Of a DNA stretch of 64,000 nucleotides, positions 38,860 to 49,867 are shown one piece after another. Position 1 is the stretch's first letter; the number at the start of each line of letters is the position of its first letter. The position numbers were made by a program, and so were the translations under genes. Source of the stretch: Ailanthus altissimus (Eukaryota; Streptophyta; Magnoliopsida; Sapindales; Simaroubaceae); assembly GCA_946807835.1 (NCBI GenBank), contig OX327697.1:17308001-17372000 (forward strand), written 5' to 3'. Below the pieces are notes generated by a model, which saw only the letters and a program-made list of their open reading frames with translations, ran no database searches and was not told where the DNA came from.

Positions 38860-39113
38860 ACCATTTTAGTTTATCTTTACATTATTTTCTTGATTCATTA
38901 AGTTTAAATTAGTCTATTTATATTTTCAATTGTTTGGATAAAAGTTGGAAACATAATTTTAGTAATTAACATATTTGGTAATATTTCTTATGTGAATGAT
39001 ACTCTACTTATTATTATATAGTTGTTGTGATAACGTGCACTTGTGTTCATAAATCATACAAATTTTAATCCTGAAGAGGTCCTTCCAAGATAGGCCATAA
39101 GCCAGAGAGCCAC

Positions 39114-40498
39114 TGATAGGAGTTAATTAAGTCTAATATTTTTATTTTTTAAACTTAATATTTGTTTGTAGAAATTACGATTATTTGACTTTTTATGTAT
39201 TTTATAATTATTTTTGTAGGTTCAGAGTCAATAGAGTAAATAGAGTCGAAACTCTAATAAAAATAAGTCAAAAATATCAAATTGCTATAGTACTCGCTAA
39301 AGTGATTGCTACAGTGATTGCTACAGAAGCGAGCACTGCGACGCTTGATTAGTAATGATGAACAGTTGATCGTAAATAGTATTTTACTATAGTACTCGTA
39401 AATAGTAAACCTAACTAACTTGTATTTGATGTTTAACCCTAATTTGATGATATAAACTTATAAATATAAGGCAAAAAAATATCCAAGTTAAGGGGGGATT
39501 CAAAGGCCTTCTCCCTTAGGTTTTTTCATGCAAAAAGAAAAACACTCTTTTGAGGGTCAAGACACAGACTTTAGAGAGGAAAAAACGTAAAGAAAGAATT
39601 CACAACACAAAATCAAATATCAAAACTAAGAAATCAAGATTTAAGCTTCAAGTCAAGATTAAGAGAGAAGCAACCAAAGATGTCTTCTTGAATAGTTTTT
39701 CTTCTCTTTTCTTATCATTATATTCTTGTTCTTGCTGTTCTTCATGAATTTGTTTGATACTTTTAGTTTTGTGATGAGCGAAACTTGTTATTCTAGGGTT
39801 AGACTATATAAACCTAGCATGGATTTAAATTTTGTTAATTTTTAGTTTATGATCTTAATACAATAGATTGATTTATTCTATCTGAATTTAATGTTTTCAT
39901 TATACCTGATCAATATTTTGAATGATTAAGGAACTATGATGAACTTAACAAAGGGATTCATGTGTTTAGCCTAAGATAGTTTGATGCATGATTATAGGGT
40001 AACAACTATGAGTTCCATCTCGGATAGACTTAAACCTAGGTGACATATATGGTATAATTTAGATTTGATCTTAATAAATTATATTCTGATTTGATTGCCA
40101 TAGACATATAGGTGATTGTTAGAATATATAATATAGTCACTTGACCATCGATAGAGGCTTGTGATGAGATTAGTATCTAAACCAATCAATTGGTATTAAG
40201 GGATTAACTAAGTAGTTAAGGAGTCCAATGAAATATTAAGGGATGAGTCAAAGCCCTAGGTTATCTTTATTTGTGAATTCTACCCCTTTACTTTTCTTTA
40301 GTTTAATTGATAGAGTTAGATTAGTTAATTAAATTTCTGATTGGAATTTTTTGAATAAAAGTCAAGTAGGTACAATTTTAGTACTTGATTTATAAAATTA
40401 GATCGTATAGTCCATGTGGGATCGATATCTGAACTTAAAATCTTATATTACTTGATACAATAGTGTGCACTTGCGATTAATTATTATAGCATCAATCA
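39114..40498 (+). mobile_element. Solo LTR, Athila-like family (copy D)
   Basis: 1385 bp flanked by a perfect GCCAC duplication (39,109-39,113 and 40,499-40,503). Starts TGATAGGAGTTAATTAAG and ends ATAGCATCAATCA. GCTACAG and GCGACGCTT motifs lie at 39,296-39,355, upstream of a TATA-like TATAAATATAAGGC at about 39,455-39,470. Opposite orientation to copies A, B, C and E. Confidence 0.93.
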
Positions 40499-40643
40499 GC
40501 CACCTGCTCAACCTAAGGGGTGGGATGAGTGCTTCCTCAATATTGATATTTAAACCTTAAAGATCATTATGGGATTTTTGAGCACAGTGAATTCTAAAGA
40601 ACTCAAAAATTCGCGTTAATGATAAGATCTCCCAAATTAAAGG

Positions 40644-42755
40644 TGTTGTCGGGGATCTAATACATGTGGGTGTATGTATGTGCTATTGTACATATTGCCT
40701 AAATACGTATCAAATACGAATTTATACGCAGCAGAAGCGTAAAATATACAATAAACACATTAATTAAATATATTAAACACATTAATATATTAGTAAGGTT
40801 GAGAACTCACCTCAACGTGTAACATTATACACGTATTTTTCTCGGAGTCTGCATGGAGACCAATTCGCGAGTAGTTCTAGTCACCAACGCGGTGAGTTTG
40901 GTAAACTAGAACAGCACCCCTGTACGCAGCACTGGGTTTAACTCTTAAACCAAAAATGGTCGGGTGTGTGTATTTATCATTTTCTCTAAAAAGATAAAGA
41001 AATGAAGAATTTGAAGTAATATACTATTGCTTCAATTGGAAGCATAGAGAAAAATGAAATAATTTCATTTTTCCTTTTTCTTTTTTCCTTTTCTCTCTTC
41101 TTCTTTCTCTCTTCTTCTTTCTCCATTTCTTCTCTCGGCAAACACCAAGCACACTTTCAAAATACACACCATTTCTCACACACACACACACACACCATTT
41201 CTCACAAAAAAGCCACCTTTTATGAAAAAGATAATATTATTATATTAAATAATAATAAAATATATAAAATGCATGCCAACTAAATGGTATTATTTAATAT
41301 AATAATATTATATAATAAAATAATATATAATAAATATTATATTTGAGATATTTTAATTATTTAATAATTAAATATTCAATATGTAAAATGACCATTTTAC
41401 CTTTAATAAATAGTTATCAAGTCTACCCCTAAGTGGGTTCCACCAAATTTCACACTCGGGTAAACTCAACTGAGGGTACACAATGCGCCACATGTCATTA
41501 TACAATTAGTAAGTAATAATTATTGACTAATTATTGTATTTAACACTTAAATACAGACACGCTCGCATTTCTGTGATATTGCTGAAGATTGTTGGATGAA
41601 ACACTTTAATTCGGCACGCTGCCCCAGTGCACAACGATTCATCAAATGGAACTATTCCATGAGTCCGTGAGCAATGCCCTACGTACACGTCACGAATATA
41701 CAAATCAGCGCGTTGAACCATGCAAGTTGAGGGTACAACGCATACGTATAGTCATTCTGTCATGATACCCTGGATGTGCGGGGATATAAATCATCACCAT
41801 CAAATCCTCTTATGCTTATCCATGTCTTATCTCCAGACTCATATCTCACTGAACAATATGTGCAAACTCTTTTGCCATATTGTTCTACCTTGACGGAACT
41901 TTTTCCCAGGATTAATACTTGTGGCCACAAAATCTTTTGAGATGTAGCCTTGAAGTATCTGGATATCTAGCTCCCTATACGAGCTGACGGATCCCATATT
42001 TGTACACACCGAACTCCATAAGCATCGGACCATACCCAGCGACACCCAGCGGTCACACAATGAAAGGTCTGTGACATGCGTGGAACCAAAGTATGGTGGA
42101 TCACTTACAAGCCTATCGTGACACTCAGGTCAAAGGACCACGTATACTACTTAACGTAAGAGGACCCTCCGTTAACGGCTTACATAAGATGTCTATCAAA
42201 GACCCTTATGAGTCTATCCCATATCCAATCCTAACTGAATACCATATTTTAATACGAGCTCCAAGCTCATGGTCGGTTAGGAACGACCATCTATACCATA
42301 TAGGTATGACGTATGCTAATCTATATATAAGGTATCCACCGACAGACCTGCATCGGCAGAAATAGATCAGGAACAATATTCGAGAACATACTTACGTAAC
42401 TAGCATTTTTTGGCACCCGATTGCAACTCTTGTAACTATATAGTTACTGGTATATTCCCAGGTCTATGTCCTATTAGAGACAAGGCTCCAACTCTTGGAT
42501 CTGCTGAGTATAATAACTAGCTAATACTTGGCTGTGCTAACATTTAGCATTTATATCTTTCAGCGTGACTAATTATGAGCCCTTATCTAAATTTTTTTAG
42601 ATCTGACCTGAATTCCTTCAGATCTAAAATGTTTGTAACGTTACATTGCATAATACCATATGAGTGGGTATTAGTGATTTAATGGGAATATACACTTGTA
42701 TAAATACACAAGTATATGTACATTCAGGAATGACACGTAAGCACCGACCCCAACA
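40644..42755 (-). mobile_element. Solo LTR of long-LTR family 2 (copy H)
   Basis: 2112 bp, flanked by a perfect AAAGG duplication (40,639-40,643 and 42,756-42,760). Termini TGTTGTCGGGG and CCCCAACA are inverted repeats of each other. Shares GTGGAACCAAAGTATGGTGG, GGATCACTTACAAGCC and CTGGATGTGCGGGGATATAA with copies I and J. Contains a CT-rich tract (41,061-41,130), a short CA repeat (about 41,175-41,193) and AT-rich DNA at 41,225-41,390. Superfamily not determined. Confidence 0.92.
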
Positions 42756-43152
42756 AAAGGATTATTTGTCAATCATTGCTCATTAAAGAAAGCCTCAAAA
42801 AGTTCGTGATCATGGTTAATCCCATGAACTCCTAGTTCACCACCAATCATAATGGAGATGAAGCATAAATTTCTCGAAATTAAAAAGGCAAGAACCAATT
42901 ATAAAAATATGAGACAAAAATTATCAAAATGTATTGAACTTCTATTTTTATAAGCCACCTTAAAGCCTTTACTTTTTTTTACCACGTGAACAAACACTAA
43001 CTTAAGCATTACAGAGTCCTTGCTAGAAAAATCATCGATGAGATTTAACCTTTCTTCATTTTGTTACAAGAGAACCAAAACCACCATGTGTACCCCACTT
43101 CAGTATAGCCCAGTAAAGACCTAGTTTCATTTTAAGAATACAAGTTTGTTGC

Positions 43153-43600
43153 AAGAGTGGACAAAAAATTAAAAAATTGAACCGGACCCAGTGAATCGAA
43201 TTGGCTTGGTTTGGTTTGATTTTGTCTTGCTTGGTTTAGTTTTTTGTTTTATATTCAAAAAAATAAAAAATTTAGTTTAGTTTTTAATTTTGAACTTCTG
43301 AACTAAGAACTTAATTTAAAAAAAGAAAAAAAAAATACACATAGCATCTTAGGAATGAGCTGAAACCAAGAACCGAACTAAATCGTACCATTCAATGTCA
43401 AAAGCGAGCTTATTTGAGCTCATTCGAAGTTAAAAGTTCAAATTGAAGAACCGAACTGAACCGGACCGATTTGATTTAGTTTGGTTCGATTTCTCCTTCA
43501 GCCAGTTCGATTTTTTGTTTTATTTTTCAAAAAATGACCAATTTGGTTTATTTTTTTGATTTATTCCAAAAATTGAATCAAACAGGATGCCCACCCCTAA
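43153..43600. mobile_element. MITE-like repeat rich in AACCG/CGGTT motifs
   Basis: About 448 bp with imperfect terminal inverted repeats: left GAGTGGACA, right TGCCCACCCCTAA. The interior is packed with GAACCGGA, GAACCGAACT and TTTGGTTCGATTT, which can fold back. Plant hAT-type MITEs with AGGGGTGGGCA ends have this composition. Target duplication not resolved. Confidence 0.5.
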
Positions 43601-45340
43601 TTCATTGGTTTAAAAAACTGATTTTTTTGAGTAAACATAAATAAATAATTAATTCAAAATATTCTGAATGATAAATTATTAAGAGAAAATGGTAAAGTTA
43701 AAAATCTAAGAAATATTTCATTGAGATGATAGAGGGAGCATAAAATTCCTCTATTTGTGGTTAGACCAAAGGAGGAGTGAGAAGCCAGCTTTTGGGAAAA
43801 TCATGGTTCTCTTTCAATGCCTACGTAACTTGATGACAGGATGCAAAACTCTTCTACTCAAGTAGTAGGGGTTTGCATCTTCCTACATGTAATATTAAGA
43901 ATAAATTTCTCTCATTTATGAGTGTTGACCACTTGTATTATAAGAGTATATATTTGATTGCGTCATAAGCGAGCCTAATATGAAAGTTGAGTCCTCCTAT
44001 AAGAGTAGATAACTGAGTTAGGCAATATATGAGTTCATAAATAAAACGTCTCAGATTTAATAAATGAGATTAATACAGGAGTGGATGTGGATTCTTTTTT
44101 TTAATTAAATTTTTACTTAATTTTTTACTAGTCTATAATTAGTGAGGATTGACAATAATTGAAAAAAATAAAAGATCGACAATTATTGAAAACAAATTAA
44201 AAAAAATCTTAATCACTTATAAGTAATACATAACACGTGTTAAATTTTTTTTAAAAATTTAAATAAAATTTAATTTAAGAGATAATCTTAATTTATAAGA
44301 GTTGACAACTCTTATAAAAATAAATTTTTAAGTTAAATTATTAATAAACTTTATCTAAGCAGATCTCGATAAATCTCTTATAATGTAATGTGTAAGGTTT
44401 TCAATAAATAAATAAATTTAGCATCATCTTCTTTTAACTTTAGCTATTGTTATTGTCTTTCATTAATCTCATTATGTAAAATAAATTCATAAAATGTTCT
44501 CTTCTTATACTATTTATTATAAATGTAAATAATCATAATTTCAAATAATAAATTGAAACTTGTACAATTTGTTTTTTTTTATTGTTTTATTTGTATTCCA
44601 TATTGATTAAAATCCATACAACAATTGTTATTGTTTATCATTATTCTCACTATGCAAAATAAATTTACAAATATATTCTATTTTATATTATTTATTAAAA
44701 ATATATTATTTAAACAATAGTTTGAAAATTGTATAATTTATTGAGTTTATATAGTTTTAGTTTATATCTTATGATGTTGGTAATACGACAAGTGAAATTG
44801 CCCTATGCCGGAGGTGGGAATTGAAATTTAAACGGCTAAAATGCAAAGGGAAATGAGCTTAAAGTGTGAGCTTCTCCCAAATGTGTGCTTGGCCCCCGGT
44901 TTCTTGTCCGGATGAATCGATTATTATTTAAAATCTAGGAAAGCCTTAATATCTAGGTCTTTGGTCTAGGTTTGGTACGGCTGCAGGCACATTTGGATTG
45001 GATGACTGTCACTTAATAAGGCCCAACTGGTGGGTGCTTACCGTCAGTAACGCGCCATTTGATGCTAATACAGCTACTTGCTCCTCATTATTCCCCGACT
45101 AGAATATTTTTCTGAACGAAATGGAGGATAATTATTAATTATTAATTACATGAGGGCCATCGATTTATTAGTTGGTTTCTACTTTCTAGGTCTGCTGTAT
45201 GAGAACAAGATCAGGATTTTTACCTAAAGAAAATACAAACTTTTTTTTTTGAGAGGCTAAAGAAAATACAAACTTAACATTACTAGTTAATAAATAGGAA
45301 TACGTTAAAGATATGAATCTTAATCACACATGGATAATAA

Positions 45341-45381
<41 letters not shown>

Positions 45382-45420
45382 TTTGTGTAAGAAGACTTTT
45401 CAATCCTCAGATAAGTTTTG
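43601..45420. other. AT-rich intergenic DNA with an AAT microsatellite
   Basis: No gene recognised. A run of AAT triplets occupies about 45,333-45,382. The part nearest 45.4 kb is the 3' flank of the FKBP pseudogene. Confidence 0.6.
45333..45382. repeat. (AAT)n microsatellite
   Basis: About 16 triplets with one interruption near the left end (AAGAAT). Likely length-polymorphic. Confidence 0.92.
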
Positions 45421-46195
45421 ACCATGAGAGTATCCTTAATTCATAACTATATCAGAATTTGCTGCTCCTGGTTGAGAGAATTTAGATAAATGTATTTCTA
45501 GCTAACCCATCCTTGAAAGCATGGTACTGAATATCTCAGCTTGATGTTTAACATACTCCTTTTGCTTTTCTTTTAGTTCCTTGTACACAAGCTTCACATC
45601 TCCGGCAGTCCAAAACAAATTAGAAAGCAAATTTAAGTTAACTAAAAGATTATTCTTCATAAACAATGTAATAAGTTTAACAGAGAGAAGGGAGACTCTT
45701 ACTTGTTATTTGGGTTGATAGTTAGAACTCTCTTAATATCCGCCTCGGCTTTGTCTAGTTCAGATGTTTTCAACTATGCTTGGAATCCTTTGAAGAGAGC
45801 TTTGACATTTAACGGATCAAGTTTTAAGACTTGTCGTCACATTCAGGCTAAAAGAAGTAAAGAACTGGTAGAGCCGTTATTTGATCATTATCCACCAAAT
45901 TCAAGCTACTCCATGCCTTAAAAGAATTAAAAACTAAGGCTTGTGTGATGTGTACGCGGAGAGACAACACGGCAATAAGCGCTCTACACAATGAGGTCTT
46001 GAATTATGTAAATGTATGTGTGTGTGGGGTTCATGGGTGACTGGGGAGGCCCGGGAAAGAGTTACCTTTGTATATAGTCTTGAAGCTTTTGAGAAGTCTT
46101 CGAGTTTGAGTTTACAAGTTGCGTTGTTCAAATGACAGATAATCTCAATCCTTTTGCTAGGTACTTCTCCTCATCGATGAAAGAATGATCAAACT

Positions 46196-46523
46196 AGTTA
46201 GAAATTGTGAAATGTTTTAAGGCTGTTGTTTGGTTACTGAGAATTTGAGTGAGAAAGTGTGAGAAAACTTTTCAGAGTATGAGTTGGATGAATATTCAGA
46301 AGTCTAATTGATTTATTGAATTCATACACTAAAATATAACAGAGGGCTACTATTTATAGTTAGCTCTATAACAAACTATTATTGGTGGGAAAAATAAAGA
46401 AACTGAAATCTGTAACTAATTTTCTTGTTTTACTCTCCATCATATGATATCTTCAGATCATGATCAGCTTCTTGTATCTTCTGGTCTATCCGAGGTCAAC
46501 CTGATTTAGTTATATCTCCAATA
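46196..46523 (-). repeat. 3' LTR of the TPR-exon copia element
   Basis: Minus strand begins TATTGGAGATATAAC right after the polypurine tract and ends at the AAACT duplication. A TATA-like CTATAAATAG (minus) lies near 46,350-46,360. Confidence 0.93.
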
Positions 46524-46537
46524 CCCCCCTTTAAACT
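46524..46537 (-). other. Polypurine tract of the TPR-exon copia element
   Basis: The minus strand reads GTTTAAAGGGGGG immediately before the 3' LTR, the usual plus-strand priming site. Confidence 0.85.
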
Positions 46538-48070
46538 CAAGGTTCTATTAGCAACATTGAGTTTGTTTCTTAAGTAAGTGAATTACTTGAATGCTAAAGG
46601 TTTAGTGAAAATATTTGCCACTTGTTCAGTACTTGCTATATGATTAACTCTCAATTTTTCAACTGCTATATGATCTTTTATAAAGTGCACACTATTTCTA
46701 TGTGTTTTGTTCTTGCATGAAAGATTGGATTGATTGCAAGAGATGTTGCTCCAATGTTGTCACACTATATAACAGGTACTGTTTCCATTGTTGGATGTAA
46801 TTCTGAAAGTAGTGACAAATTCCAAAGGATTTCAGTACAAGCAAGAGCAAGTGCTCTATATTCTGACTTTATACTTGATCTTGCTACCCACATATTATTT
46901 TTTAGATGACCAAGCCACAAGGTTTCTGCCTAGGTAAACACAATAACCTCCAACTGAATTTCTGTCATCTTGGTCACAACCCTAATCAGCATCTGAGTAA
47001 CTTGTGATGTTGAGACTGCCACTAGACATGAATTCCAAACTATATACTTTTGTGGCTTGAAGATATCTTAAAACTCTCTTACATGCTACCCAGTGTTCTG
47101 CTGAAGGCTTTGACATAAATTGACTTAACTTATTCACGAAATGAGCAAGTTCTGGCCTGGTGAGTGTTAAGTACTACAATGCTTTTAAAGAATATAGGAT
47201 TTGAGAAGCTTTCATCATTATCTTTGCTTACCTTCCGTCTAGTACTCATGGGTATGTCATAAGGTTTGATTTCATCATGTTTGATCTCTTTAAAAGATCT
47301 AAAACATACTTTGTCTGTGATAAGATCAGACCTGATGAAGTTTTGCTAACCTCAATTCCAAGGAAGAAATTAAACTCTCATAAAACTTTAAGAGCAAAGG
47401 TATTGCTCAGTTGCTACATCACTAAATCAATGCCATTTTTATTTGATCTTGTAATCAGAATATCATTAACACAAATGAGTATTAATAAAATTGATGACCT
47501 TATGAACTTGATAAATAAAGATGTATCAGACTTTGAGCTTTCGAATCCCCAACTGTTTAATGATTGTCTTAGCTTTTCAAACCAAGCTTTTGGTGCTTGT
47601 TTGAGGCCAGAGAGCTTTCCTTAGTCTGTAGATGTGTGCTGGTTTTTCTGAACAAACAAATCCATCTGGCTGCTCTATAAATACCTATTCTATTAGATCT
47701 CCTTTTAAGAATGCATTTTTTATATCTATCTGTCTAATCTTCTAATGATTCATCACTGCAAGACTGAGTACCACTCTAACTATTGCTACTTTAACCATTG
47801 GGCTGAATGTATCAAAATAATCAATCCCTACTGTTTGATGAAACTCATTTGCAACAAATCTTGCCTTGTACTTTGATACCTTGCCATCAGGTCCATATTT
47901 GATTCTAAATACCCATGTATTTCCAATTAATTTCTGAGCTACATCCTTTTTAACCAGCTCTTATGTATTATTATTGATTAAAACATCATATTTAGCTTTC
48001 ATTGCTTGCCTCAAATTTTCACTTGTCATGGCTGTCTGCACATCACTTGGTTCTGCCTCTTCAACTTGTG
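46538..48070 (-). pseudogene. Copia RT and RNase H remnants
   Basis: Minus-strand pieces include [21 protein letters not shown] and IRQIDIKNAFLKGDL (RT, about 47.74-47.92 kb), and HWVACKRVLRYLQATK and NSVGGYCVYLG (RNase H, about 46.9-47.1 kb). Several stops in frame. RT lies upstream of RNase H, as in copia. Confidence 0.85.
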
Positions 48071-48286
48071 CCTAATATATTTTTGGTTTAAATATACCAG
48101 ATTTTGACTTGGTAGTCATATGATGAGTAGAAAGTGTTTGATTGTTTATAGTTTGAGTGTTGGTTTGTGTTTGTGATGATTCTGGTATTTATAGTTGTAT
48201 TGCAGAACTGTTTTCGTTTTGATTGTTTGAAAGGATATTTACTGAGTTTCGATTGCTTGTACTTGACCTGAGCAGTCTTGATGATG

Positions 48287-49300
48287 CTAAGAATTGAATT
48301 GATGAGAACTATTATCCTTACTGTCACCTGAAATCATTGGTATTTTGAATGTACAAGGTAACAATTGGCTATTTGCAGTTAGTTTTGGTTTATTTGTATT
48401 TAGGTTTATCAATGTATCAAAAAGGTAAGAGTTTTCATCAAAGATCACATCCCTAGCAATATATATTTTTCCTAAACTACTTAAGAACTTATATCCTTTG
48501 TGGATGAGGCTATAACCAATGAATACACATTTGATAGTATGAAAATCAAACTTATGTATGTTATATAGTCTGATGTTTAGAAAACAAGAACATCCAAAAC
48601 ATTTTACAAATTTATAATATGGTTTCAGTTGGTAAAGCTTCTCAAATAGTGACATGTGATTAAGTGAAGGAGTGGGAAGTATATTGATCAAATATTCACT
48701 GGTATGGAATGCATTATACCAAAAGGTAAGATGCATTTTTGCTTGTGACAGAAGGGTTAGACTAAGTTCTGTTATATGTCTATGTTTCCTCTCAATAGTT
48801 CCATTTTGTTAGTGTATATATAAATAAGGATGTCTAAAGAAAATGCCTTGTTCTTGAAGAAATGAGACAAAGTTTTTGTATTCCCCTCCCCAATTTGATT
48901 GCAAAGATTTGATATATCTTTCAAATTGCTTTCTTACTTGAAGTTTAAAAAGTTTGAACACTTCAACACATTTTGATTTGACTTTCAATAGAAATATCTA
49001 AGTATATTTTGTGTATTCATCAATGAAACTAATATAATACCTAAAACCTTCCCTAGATGTTAATAGAGCTGGACCCCATACATATGTGTGAATAAGATCC
49101 AAAGGTGAGTGTGTTTTTGTTTCTATAGTTCGATAATGAAGCTTATGAACTTTTTCATACTGACAGTCATCACAAAAACTTGGTATTTTTCATTTATTTA
49201 AATTTGAAAGTCTTTACAGTGTTTCAACACTTGAGACAACACATTATTGTTTGGATGACCAAGTCTTCTATGAAGTAAATTTAAACTCATAGTAGATTTA
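48287..49300 (-). pseudogene. Copia integrase remnant
   Basis: The open part 48,287-48,736 carries FWYNAFHTSEYLINILPT, FGCSCFLNIR and KCVFIGYS, the C-terminal part of copia integrase. Upstream, HHLGHPNNNVLSQ gives the HH of the zinc-binding region near 49.25 kb, and NGTIERKHRHI lies near 48.8 kb. Stops separate these pieces. Confidence 0.85.
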
Positions 49301-49349
49301 TAGCTAATAAGAGCTATTTTAGCTTCTTTGCTTGACTTTTACAATTCTG

Positions 49350-49862
49350 CTACACTCCTTGATTGAATGGCTCAGGCTTGGTGACAAAAAGTGAAAGCAT
49401 TGATGTAGGTTTGTTGAAAACTAGAAATTTCTTGGTTCGGATTGGTGTATCTGATTCATCAAATAACAGTTTATAGAGTCCTCTATTAGCAATCCTTTTC
49501 AGCATCACTACTCCTATCTTCTGGTCCTTCAACAAACAAAATTGTCAAAAAACTCAATGATCAAAGAGTTGTCAGATGTGAGTTTTGAAACATTAGGTAA
49601 GTTTTTGGTGATTTTAGGGACATAAAGCATATTGTTAAGAATGAGTTTTACATTGAAGGCAATATTTTTCAGAGTTCTAGAACCAATGTGAGATATTTTG
49701 AGACCCTTACCATCTTCAATCAAAAGAGCATCCCCTTTTCATACTCTTCTTTAGGTTCAAGATTGTTCAGATTATTTATGAGGTGATAAGTGGCCCCACT
49801 GTCAAGATACCAACCCTGATCAGCTACTCATTTCGGTGTCGCTATAAAAGTTGTCTTATATT
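49350..49862 (-). pseudogene. Copia protease and GAG-pre-integrase remnants
   Basis: Aspartic protease active-site DSGAT reads at about 49,800 on the minus strand, next to the solo LTR junction. GAG-pre-integrase follows with ANRGLYKLLFDESD (49,350-49,535). Confidence 0.8.
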
Positions 49863-49867
49863 GTTTC

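Larger units (their letters stand above)
33672..39045 (+). mobile_element. Athila-like solo LTR in plus orientation, interrupted (copy F)
   Basis: Left part 33,672-34,634 and right part 38,860 to about 39,045, with copy C between them. The left part carries AGGCTTGTCAAGATATATTG and GACCATTGGAAGAGGCTTGT, the reverse complement of blocks in copies A and C. The right part ends GATAACGTGCACTTGTG, as these LTRs do. It is more diverged than the other copies, so older. Exact ends uncertain. Confidence 0.7.
15294..43145 (+). mobile_element. Ty3/gypsy retrotransposon, Tat type, decayed and full of insertions
   Basis: Two related LTRs bound the element: 15,294 to about 16,046, and 33,578 to about 43,145 with insertions. 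Shared landmarks are GGGCCATAA/GGCCATAAGCC, CTAAGGGGTGGGATGAG, AAAAATTCGCATTAAT/AAAAATTCGCGTTAAT, ATCATGGTTAATCCCAT and GAACCAAAACCACCA. Between them gag, protease, RT, RNase H and integrase appear in that order, followed by an antisense ORF remnant. This order and the antisense ORF are typical of Tat-lineage elements. Many stops and frameshifts show that it is long dead. The exact right end and target duplication could not be resolved. Confidence 0.85.
33578..43145 (+). repeat. 3' LTR of the Tat element, split into four pieces
   Basis: LTR pieces in order: 33,578-33,671; about 39,046-39,113; 40,499-40,643; 42,756 to about 43,145. Joined in order they match the 5' LTR at 15,294-16,046. Insertions between them are an Athila-like LTR (F), a second Athila-like LTR (D) and a family-2 LTR (H). 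Perfect duplications at D (GCCAC) and H (AAAGG) confirm the reading. Confidence 0.85.

Noticed and set aside
45703..45921. Plus-strand 72-codon ORF
   Set aside because: Shadow of the FKBP pseudogene TPR exon read on the minus strand.
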